A DNA stretch of 64,000 bases from JANQTF01 sp041741415 (GTDB taxonomy: Bacteria; Bacteroidota; Bacteroidia; J057), in NCBI GenBank assembly GCA_041741415.1, contig JBGSKC010000007.1, forward strand, positions 5,796-69,795, read 5' to 3'. The translations under genes were made by a program, and so were the position numbers. The notes under the pieces were generated by a model, which made no database searches, was not told the DNA's origin, and saw nothing but the letters and a program-made list of their open reading frames with translations. Shown here piece after piece: positions 55,671 through 62,581 of this stretch. The stretch's first letter is position 1. Each line of letters begins with the position of its first letter.

Positions 55671-55728
55671 TCATTGCCGGCTCAACTGAAATGGCAAAGA
55701 GGGTACTGGTAAATCGCTTTCGCGGCCT

Positions 55729-57114
55729 TCACTTTCCAATACAAAACTTCCCGAAAATATTCCCCAGCACCTCCTCCGTGCTGATATCGCCCGTGATCGT
55801 GCCCAGGTGATGCAGCACGGTGCGGATGTCGATCGACAGCAAATCGCCGGGCAGGCCATGTGCCAGCCCTGTTTTCACGTCGAGGAGGGCGGCTTCGGCC
55901 TGCTGCAAGGCGTTCAGGTGCCGCACATGGGAAATGACCACCTGCCCCGGCAGGTCGGCCCCCAGGTCCCGCACTGCTTCCACCATCCAGGTCCGCAGGC
56001 CGTCGAGGTGGCTGCCTGTTTTGGCCGAAATACCCAGCCAGGCGTAGCGCAGGCCCGGCAGGTCGTGGGCTGCCACATAGCCTTCGGGGTCGGGGATCTG
56101 GTCAAATTTATTCCCCGCCAGCACCACCGCCACCCCGGCCGGGAGCGAAAGGGCCTCCACGGCTTCCTGGGCCATTTGCGGGGTTTCTTTTATGGCGTCA
56201 AACAAATACAGCAGCACCTGGGCTTTCTGGGCCAGCCCGATGCTCCGGCTCACGCCCTCCGCTTCAATCTGGTCGGTTGTGTGGCGAATGCCTGCGGTGT
56301 CCATCAGCCGGAACTCAATGCCGTCGAGCAGCAGCCTGTCCTCGATCACATCGCGGGTTGTGCCGGGAATGTCCGACACAATCGCGCGGTTGTCCTGCAG
56401 CAGGGCGTTCAGCAGGGTGGATTTGCCCGCGTTCGGCTTGCCGAGGATCACCGTGGGGACGCCCTGCTTGAGGGCATTGCCGAGGCGAAAGCTCTGGATG
56501 AGGGAAGAAAAATGCGCCAGCATGTCGTTCACAAGGGTTTCCAGCTGGCTGCGGTCGGCGAATTCGACGTCTTCCTCCGAAAAATCGAGTTCCAGTTCGA
56601 TGAGGGAGGTAAAATCGAGCAGGCGGCTGCGAAGCCGGGCGAGGTCCTGGCTCACACCACCGCGCAACTGGTTGATGGCCAGCTGGTGGGCTCCCTGGGA
56701 GGAGGAGGCGATGAGATCGGCAACGGCCTCGGCCTGGGCGAGGTCCATGGCACCGTTGAGCCAGGCGCGGCGGGTGAATTCACCCGGTTCGGCAAGCCGG
56801 GCCCCGGCGGCCAGCAGCAGGCGCAGCGCCTCCCGCAAAATGTAGGGACTGCCGTGGCAGGAAATCTCCACGAGGTCTTCGCGGGTGTAGGAGCGCGGCG
56901 CCCGGAACAGGCTCAGCAGCACCTCATCCACCACCCGGTCTCCTTCCCGCAGCTCGCCAAAGTGCAGGGTGTGGCCTTTCGCCTTCGTCAGCTCCTTCGA
57001 AAAGAGGCTGTTGGCAATGGCAATGGCCTGCGGTCCCGACATCCTGATCAGGCCCAGGGCCCCGATCCCCACCGGTGTCGCCAGGGCCACAATGGTATCT
57101 TCGTGAAGGTTCAT
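55729..57114 (-). CDS. mnmE: tRNA uridine-5-carboxymethylaminomethyl modification GTPase MnmE
   Basis: The 461-residue protein has the N-terminal tetrahydrofolate-binding domain (DTIVALATPVGIGALGLIRMSG), a central helical domain holding the GTPase (LGKPNAGKSTLLNALL, TTRDVIED, DTAGIRHTTD, AGNKFDQ) and the C-terminal CIGK ending with the catalytic Cys. With MnmG it makes the cmnm5 modification of wobble uridine in several tRNAs. Length is typical. A perfect -7 element lies four bases before the ATG, so the message may be leaderless. Confidence 0.98.
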   Translation of the reverse strand: MNLHEDTIVALATPVGIGALGLIRMSGPQAIAIANSLFSKELTKAKGHTLHFGELREGDRVVDEVLLSLFRAPRSYTREDLVEISCHGSPYILREALRLLLAAGARLAEPGEFTRRAWLNGAMDLAQAEAVADLIASSSQGAHQLAINQLRGGVSQDLARLRSRLLDFTSLIELELDFSEEDVEFADRSQLETLVNDMLAHFSSLIQSFRLGNALKQGVPTVILGKPNAGKSTLLNALLQDNRAIVSDIPGTTRDVIEDRLLLDGIEFRLMDTAGIRHTTDQIEAEGVSRSIGLAQKAQVLLYLFDAIKETPQMAQEAVEALSLPAGVAVVLAGNKFDQIPDPEGYVAAHDLPGLRYAWLGISAKTGSHLDGLRTWMVEAVRDLGADLPGQVVISHVRHLNALQQAEAALLDVKTGLAHGLPGDLLSIDIRTVLHHLGTITGDISTEEVLGNIFGKFCIGK

Positions 57115-57118
57115 GCCG

Positions 57119-57126
57119 CAAAGATA
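57119..57126 (-). promoter_or_regulatory. -7 element immediately before mnmE
   Basis: On the minus strand TATCTTTG (followed by C) matches TAnnTTTG exactly and ends four bases before the ATG at 57114. The transcript would start at or near the A of the start codon. No clear -33 TTTG is seen. Confidence 0.55.
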
Positions 57127-57190
57127 GGGAATGAGGCGCTCCGCTCAGGCTCCTTTCTGGCTTCCTGATCCGGGAGAATGGAGCCAGCTG

Positions 57191-57601
57191 TCAGACCTTT
57201 CTGTTCATGTTCCAGGTGCCGGTGGAGGGGGGATTGATCGAAATCAAACCGAACAGAATTTTTTTGCTTTCCATCCTCCAAACCCCGTCAAATCGCCCGG
57301 AAATCGCGTCGAGAGTGCCGGAGTAGTGAATGGCGGGCCCGGGTCCCCATTTCAGATTAGTTCTATCCGTCAGTTGGGTGGACCGGTATCGTTTGAGGAA
57401 GGTCATCTGATCTCCGTTCACCTGGCCCGTGATGTCAGCCGGATCTGCGTTGAGGCCAAACCCATGGGTGTCTCTGGCGATTCCGGTGATGGAATGGCCG
57501 TTTTGGTGAAGCTCCAGGTCAAACCAGAGGAGTTTACCACTGTGTTCGCCATACTCAGGGCCGAGGGCAAGCTCTCCGCTCCATAATCCGGAAACGTCCA
57601 T
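57191..57601 (-). CDS. Small protein of unknown function, lipocalin-like beta pattern
   Basis: From the ATG at 57601 the product is 136 residues without a signal peptide. It has many short beta strands (VSGLWSGELALG, LWFDLELHQNGHSITGIA, GQVNGDQMTFLKRY, FDGVWRME) that would suit a small calycin/avidin-like barrel. I do not recognise a specific family. It is the last gene of a probable operon with the acyltransferase (29 bases upstream) and the HAD phosphatase. Confidence 0.75.
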   Translation of the reverse strand: MDVSGLWSGELALGPEYGEHSGKLLWFDLELHQNGHSITGIARDTHGFGLNADPADITGQVNGDQMTFLKRYRSTQLTDRTNLKWGPGPAIHYSGTLDAISGRFDGVWRMESKKILFGLISINPPSTGTWNMNRKV

Positions 57602-57630
57602 AGGGGGATGGGTGAGAAAAAAGGAATGCG

Positions 57631-58827
57631 TTACAGCTTCACAAAAATCTTCCTCCGGTACATCCACCACACGGGCACAAACACAATGGCGGTGTAGAGC
57701 AGGGCCCAGAGCAGCGACACAAAGGTGCGGTCGGGCCCGATGGCCTCCAGCCCATCCATGAAGCCGCCTTTCACACTGCTGCTGCCAATCGGGATGCTGA
57801 ACAAATCGCCGATGGTGCCGTGGATCACATAGGCCGTAATGGCATTCGCTCCAAACACCTGAGGCACAAAAATCCAGCTTTTCCAGCCTTTTACATCCAA
57901 CAGCCACACCAATACCCCGAGGGTCATGCTGGCGAGTCCGGCGGTGTACATCACAAAGGAACTGCTCCAGAGGTTTTTGTTAAACGGAAAAACCCAGTCC
58001 CACACGTTCCCGATCGTCATCGCGGCGAAGCCGAGCAGCAGCAGCCAGAAAGCCTGCATTTGTCTGTTGTCCTTCGACAGGAGGATCCACCCGGCCATCA
58101 TGCCCAGCAGGCCCGTGGCGATGGAGGGCAGGGTGCTGAACAAACCTTCGGGATCCCAGGCTTTTTCATAGAGCCTTCCGGGCACGAGCAAACGGTCGAG
58201 CCAGGCTTGCAGATTGGTTCCCGGCTCGAAGTTTCCGGCAATGAAGCCGTCGCCCAGTTGCACGAGGCCCGAAACGGCCACCGGCCCTCCGGCCCGCATC
58301 ACCTGCCCTGTTGCCAGGGCTTCGCGGATCACTTCGTCAATCGGCACGGGCAGAAAGGCCATCAGGAGCCAGTAGCCGAGCAGGAGGCCCGCGGCGATCC
58401 AGCGCTGGGTTCGTTCTGTTGTGTAAAAAAACAGCAGGGAGCAGGCCAGAAACACCAGGGCGATCCGCTGGAGCACACCCGGAATGCGCAGTTCGCTAAA
58501 GTTGAAATCGGGAATGAGGGTGAGCAAAATGCCGAGGCCAAAGATCATGGCCGACCGGCGAAACACCTTGCCGAGCATGGATCCTGGCTGCTGGCCTTCT
58601 GTTTTGCGGCGGGAATAAGCCAGCACAACGGACACCCCGACGATGAAGAGGAAAAAGGGAAAGACGAGGTCGGTGGGGGTGATGCCGTGCCAGGGAGCGT
58701 GGCGCAGCGGCGCATAGACGTGGGCCCAGTCGCCGGGGTCGTTAACAACGACCATACCGGCGATGGTGAGGCCGCGGAACACATCGAGCGACAGCAGCCG
58801 GGAAGAAGGTTGGAGGGGGGAATTCAT
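57631..58827 (-). CDS. DUF5009/HGSNAT-like membrane acyltransferase
   Basis: From the ATG at 58827 the product is 398 residues with about ten membrane helices. The N-terminus RLLSLDVFRGLTIAGMVVVN and HGITPTDLVFPFFLFIVGVS are characteristic of the heparan-alpha-glucosaminide N-acetyltransferase-like family (DUF5009 in Bacteroidota). A periplasmic loop of ~75 residues follows the fifth helix. It probably moves an acyl group across the inner membrane onto a sugar. The start overlaps the stop of the HAD gene by four bases (ATGA). Confidence 0.9.
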   Translation of the reverse strand: MNSPLQPSSRLLSLDVFRGLTIAGMVVVNDPGDWAHVYAPLRHAPWHGITPTDLVFPFFLFIVGVSVVLAYSRRKTEGQQPGSMLGKVFRRSAMIFGLGILLTLIPDFNFSELRIPGVLQRIALVFLACSLLFFYTTERTQRWIAAGLLLGYWLLMAFLPVPIDEVIREALATGQVMRAGGPVAVSGLVQLGDGFIAGNFEPGTNLQAWLDRLLVPGRLYEKAWDPEGLFSTLPSIATGLLGMMAGWILLSKDNRQMQAFWLLLLGFAAMTIGNVWDWVFPFNKNLWSSSFVMYTAGLASMTLGVLVWLLDVKGWKSWIFVPQVFGANAITAYVIHGTIGDLFSIPIGSSSVKGGFMDGLEAIGPDRTFVSLLWALLYTAIVFVPVWWMYRRKIFVKL

Positions 58828-59498
58828 TCGGCGAGCAGGGATTGGAGGTGGAGGTTCAGTTCGGCGGCGTCGCGGGCGATCCATTCGGCACCCTGCTCAC
58901 GCAGCCTCCGGGCATGATCTCCGAAGATATGAGAAGCGCCGAGAAAACCTATCACGGACAGGCCTGCTGCCCGCGCGGCGGTGACGCCCGCCACGCTGTC
59001 TTCCACCACCACGGTATGGCGGGGTTCGAGGCCGAGTCTTTCCAGCGCGAGGAGGTACACGTCGGGATGCGGCTTGGGCTTGCCAGCCTCTTCGGCGGAG
59101 AAAATGCGCCCTTCAACCTTATCGCTCAGCCCGGCCAGGGCCAGGGAGTTGGCCACATGACCCAGCCCCGAGTTCGACACAATCGACACTGGCAGTGGCA
59201 GTTCGTTGATCAGCTCGCCCATGCCGGCAATGGCCTTCAGCTCGTCCCGGAAAGCAATGTGATGCTCGACTTTGATGCGGGCATAAAAATCGTCGGGTTG
59301 GGCTGTGCCCAGCTCCCCAAACACTGCGGCCAGGATATCGGTCTCCAGCATTCCGGCAAAGCGCGTGCTGTGGGTTTCCTCGTCGCTGTGGTAGCCGAAT
59401 GGCGCCAGCATGCGCAAAGCGATGCGCGATGCCAGGATTTCGCTGTCAACGATCACACCGTCGCAGTCAAAAATGAAGTGTCGGAGAGAGAGGGGCAT
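58824..59498 (-). CDS. HAD-family hydrolase, beta-phosphoglucomutase/phosphatase-like
   Basis: From the ATG at 59498 the product is 224 residues. The four HAD motifs are visible: FIFDCDGVIVDSE (nucleophile Asp), VSIVSNSG, GKPKPHPD with the Lys, and VVVEDSVAG. A helical cap lies between motifs I and II. Members dephosphorylate or isomerise sugar phosphates. The gene is cotranslated with the DUF5009-like acyltransferase, which suggests a sugar-related role for both. A -7 element lies 45 bases upstream. Confidence 0.92.
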   Translation of the reverse strand: MPLSLRHFIFDCDGVIVDSEILASRIALRMLAPFGYHSDEETHSTRFAGMLETDILAAVFGELGTAQPDDFYARIKVEHHIAFRDELKAIAGMGELINELPLPVSIVSNSGLGHVANSLALAGLSDKVEGRIFSAEEAGKPKPHPDVYLLALERLGLEPRHTVVVEDSVAGVTAARAAGLSVIGFLGASHIFGDHARRLREQGAEWIARDAAELNLHLQSLLAE

Positions 59499-59543
59499 GG
59501 GGAGAGAAGTTAGCTGCCCACACGCCGCAGGCAGAAGGAGAGG

Positions 59544-59551
59544 CAAAGCTA
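59544..59551 (-). promoter_or_regulatory. -7 element of the HAD/acyltransferase operon
   Basis: On the minus strand TAGCTTTG (59544-59551, followed by C) matches TAnnTTTG exactly. A T-rich -33-like TTTTC lies about 18-19 bases upstream. The leader to the ATG at 59498 would be about 40 bases. Confidence 0.5.
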
Positions 59552-59579
59552 AGCAGTTTGGGGGAAAAGACGCCTGGTG

Positions 59580-60060
59580 TCATCCTTCGGCGACGGCCCT
59601 TGAGGGCCTGCTCACCATGACAGACGGGAGGCGTCGCCGTTCCTGAGCTCCAGAGGAGCGTTATGTTAATAGCCGCAGGCGATCTCAGCCCCCACAGTAG
59701 AGACGCACGGCCGTGCGTCTCTACTGTGGGGAGGTCGTGCCATGACATTCCCGGCGACCTGGAGGTCGCCGGAGGGGATTTTTCGCGGGCGCTGCCGTGG
59801 CTACAAAGCTTGCACCCCGCTGGGGTGCGGTTTCACCTGGGCCGCAGGGCGCACCGCCGGAACACGCCCCCCAGCCTCCGGCCAAGCCCTGAATGTTTAC
59901 AATTTCTTTGGATTCTAACGGTATAACTTCAGGGCTTAGGGTTTCACCTGGCCTCTTCGCCTCCTTCCGGCCCATCGACGTGCTCAGGGAACGGAAGCGC
60001 GCCATACCATCACAAAGCAACCCTGCCCCTTCCGGCACCGTGTTGTAAGCTTATCTCTGT
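59580..60060. repeat. Cluster of palindromes in a gene-free region
   Basis: No gene is visible in 59499-60132 (634 bp). Perfect inverted repeats lie at 59595-59608 (ggccct/agggcc), 59647-59659 (gctcc/ggagc), 59691-59730 (a 40-bp palindrome with abutting 20-bp arms), 59751-59772 (ccggcgacct/aggtcgccgg), 59812-59828 (gcacccc/ggggtgc) and 59884-59937 (aagccctgaa/ttcagggctt). The set looks like REP-type or other mobile palindromic units. Confidence 0.75.
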
Positions 60061-60099
60061 TCTCCGGCTTGCTTTTGCACAACATAGACGAAATGTATA

Positions 60100-60115
60100 G
60101 TATTGTGAACAATAC
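60100..60115 (+). promoter_or_regulatory. Palindrome upstream of the CHAT-like gene
   Basis: gtattgt-ga-acaatac (7-bp arms) lies 17 bases before the ATG at 60133 and could be an operator for the cassette. Confidence 0.35.
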
Positions 60116-60132
60116 GGCATTTTGCAGAACAC

Positions 60133-61608
60133 ATGCAGGAAAAGAACACAATCATCTTTCTCAGTGCGAACCCCAAAGGTTCGCGCGATGGCTATGACCG
60201 GGAACTGCGTGAGATGCGGGGCGCGCTGGACCGCAGCAAGAAACGCGACAGTTTTGAAATCAAAGTCGTTACTGCTGCGCGGACAAAAGACTTGTTTGAT
60301 GCTTTGCTCACCAACCCCTGGGGCCTGCATATCTGCGGCTGGGGAATGAACACCGAAGGCCTGGAACTGGAGGAGGGAGGCCTGGTACGCCCCGGGGCGT
60401 TTGCGGAGATTGCGAGGCTGACAAATTCGCTGCACCTGGTCTTTTTCAGCGCCTGCTATTCAGACGACCTGGTGCGGGCCACCTCCGAGCATATCCCTTT
60501 TACGGTTGGCATGCGCGACAATCCGGCGCAGGAGGTGATGCAAATCTTTTCCATCCGCTTTTACGATGCCTTGTTTTCCGGACGCAATGTGGAGGACGCT
60601 TTTCATTTAGGCAAGGCCGGCAGCGCCATGGAAAACCTTTCCGACTTAGACAAACCCCTGATATTCAAGCGACAAGAACTACCGGACGACCTGCCGTCCT
60701 GGCTGGGGGAGGATACAGAACTGGGTCATTTTATCAGCAGCCTCCAGCCCGATGGGGTGGCTTTCCTCGACCAGATCAATGCCGACCGCCGCAAGGAAAG
60801 GAGGGTGTATCGCCAGCGGATCGGGGAACAACTCAATACCGCCTTGCCCCTCCAGCTCCTGCTGCTGCCTGTCTGCCCCGACCAGAAGCCGGAGAGTTTC
60901 ATTGAACGGATGGCGCTGGAATGGGCAGAGGAGCAGGAAACGACGGTACATTTTCGCAAACGCATGCCGGAAAATCGCCTGCATGTGGAGAAGTTGTCGG
61001 ATACTTTCACAAAAGACCGCAAACAGACCCAAAGCTACTTCGCCGAGCTGGCGCAACTGCCCGCTGCCGAGCAATTCGACCTGCTGCTGGGGCCGGGCAG
61101 CCGCATTTCGGGCATGGAATGGCTGGCTGCCTGCTTTGCCTGGGAGGAAGACGGCTGGGACGAACAGGAGGTGCGGAGGTATTTCAACTGGCTGACCGGT
61201 ACCTATTTCCGGCAGCTGCCCCCGACTCCCCACATGGTGCTGATCTTCGTGGTGCAGATGCGGGGGCTGCACCAGCGCAGCGGGCAAAACCGGGTCATCA
61301 ACGAAATGACCCGGCTGGCAGCCGAGTTTCAGGACCGCCACCTGCGAATTTTCCTGCCACCCGACGAGGAAGAGCCCTCCGCGGAGATGGTGACGCGGCA
61401 GTTCCTGCCTGTGGGCCTCAACGACCTGGAAAACTGGCTCGAATCTAAGGGCCTCTCCCGCGATTACGCTGAGCCGCTCCTGGACCGGATGGTTTCAAAT
61501 CTCAAAGGCAAAGAGCAGGAACGCTATCAGCAGGAAGAACTCATTGACATGCGCCGCATGGAGCAGCTCCAGCGGGCCTTTTATCGCATCCATTCCAAAC
61601 GCATATAA
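60133..61608 (+). CDS. CHAT/caspase-like protein with C-terminal inactive-STAND-like region, first gene of a putative conflict cassette
   Basis: The 491-residue protein starts with a CHAT-type caspase fold. TIIFLSANPKG and ELREMRGALDRS form the early strand and helix, then HICGWG (66-71), then LVFFSACYS with Cys108, and FYDALFSGRNVEDAFHLG. Active CHAT proteases have HxxGHG and a Cys; here the His of GHG is Trp70 while Cys108 remains, so catalysis is doubtful. Residues ~235-450 (LPLQLLLLPVCPDQKP, FDLLLGPGS, HMVLIFVVQM) look like an AAA-derived domain without a P-loop. The MoxR-like gene begins nine bases after its stop. Confidence 0.82.
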   Translation: MQEKNTIIFLSANPKGSRDGYDRELREMRGALDRSKKRDSFEIKVVTAARTKDLFDALLTNPWGLHICGWGMNTEGLELEEGGLVRPGAFAEIARLTNSLHLVFFSACYSDDLVRATSEHIPFTVGMRDNPAQEVMQIFSIRFYDALFSGRNVEDAFHLGKAGSAMENLSDLDKPLIFKRQELPDDLPSWLGEDTELGHFISSLQPDGVAFLDQINADRRKERRVYRQRIGEQLNTALPLQLLLLPVCPDQKPESFIERMALEWAEEQETTVHFRKRMPENRLHVEKLSDTFTKDRKQTQSYFAELAQLPAAEQFDLLLGPGSRISGMEWLAACFAWEEDGWDEQEVRRYFNWLTGTYFRQLPPTPHMVLIFVVQMRGLHQRSGQNRVINEMTRLAAEFQDRHLRIFLPPDEEEPSAEMVTRQFLPVGLNDLENWLESKGLSRDYAEPLLDRMVSNLKGKEQERYQQEELIDMRRMEQLQRAFYRIHSKRI

Positions 61609-61617
61609 TTTCCGCCC

Positions 61618-62538
61618 ATGGCCTTCACCGAATATACTCCTTCCGGCACCTCAGGCGAGCTCCCGCAGCCGGTCAGCCTGCCCGGCCGCTTCGCCCCGGA
61701 TGCCTATGTGCCTTCGCCAGAGCTGGCCGCAGCCGTCAACGTTGCCCTCACCCTGGGCCTGCCCCTGCTGCTCACAGGCGAGCCGGGCACCGGCAAGACC
61801 CAGCTTGCCGCCCACATCGCCTGGCAGTTTGGCCTGGGCGAACCACTCGTGTACAACTGCCGCACCAGTTCCACAGCCACGGAACTGCTCTACCACTACG
61901 ACTCACTGCGGCACTTTCAGTACATCCAGACCCGCAGGGAAGAACTGAGCGACGCCCAGGTAGAGGAAAAATTCATTCGCTACCAGGCCCTCGGAGAGGC
62001 TATCCGCAGCGGCACCCGCCGCGTGGTGCTGCTCGACGAGATCGACAAGGCTCCCCGCGACCTGCCCAACGACCTGCTCTTTGTCCTCGACCGCCTGGCC
62101 TTCGAGGTGCCGGAGGTGAATGCCTCCTACCAGAGCGAGGCCAGCGTCCGCCCCGTTGTGATCCTCACTTCCAACTCCGAAAAGCTGCTGCCCGATGCCT
62201 TTCTGCGCCGGGTGGCCTATTTTCACATCCCTTTTCCGAAAGACAGGCAGCTCCTCGACATCCTCAGCCGCAAGGGCCTGGGCTTCTCAGAAACCCAGCT
62301 TAAAGCCATTATCAGGCACTTTGAAGAAGTGCGGCAGGTTGTGAAAAAGAAAAAGCCCGCTACCGCCTAGCTTGTCTTCTGGGCGGCGGCTCTGCATGCC
62401 AAAGGCTTCCCCGGAGAGAAACTGACTGACCCCGAAGGCCTGAGCGCCGCCGACCGCCGGTTTCTCGCGGCCTCCTATGCCGTCCTCGCCAAGGACAAGG
62501 ACGACCTCACCCTGCTCATCAAAGACCTGAACGGATAA
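61618..62538 (+). pseudogene. MoxR-type AAA ATPase interrupted by an in-frame amber codon
   Basis: The frame encodes a MoxR-like AAA+ ATPase: GEPGTGKT (54-61), VVLLDEIDKAPRDLPND (Walker B, near 135) and ILTSNSEKLLPDAFLRRVAYF (sensor/arginine finger). After 250 codons a TAG (62368-62370) follows KKKPATA. The same frame then continues for 55 codons, LVFWAAALHAKGFPG..., up to TAA at 62536-62538. MoxR proteins commonly have KKPSTSEL(I/L)DW here, so the TAG most likely replaces a GAG (Glu). Either the gene is newly inactivated, the stop is read through, or it is a sequencing error. The N-terminal 250 residues alone would keep the ATPase core but lose most of the lid. Confidence 0.8.
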
Positions 62539-62581
62539 ACCCCTGAACCCCTCACCTGCATATCGCCTCCTGGCCGCCCTG

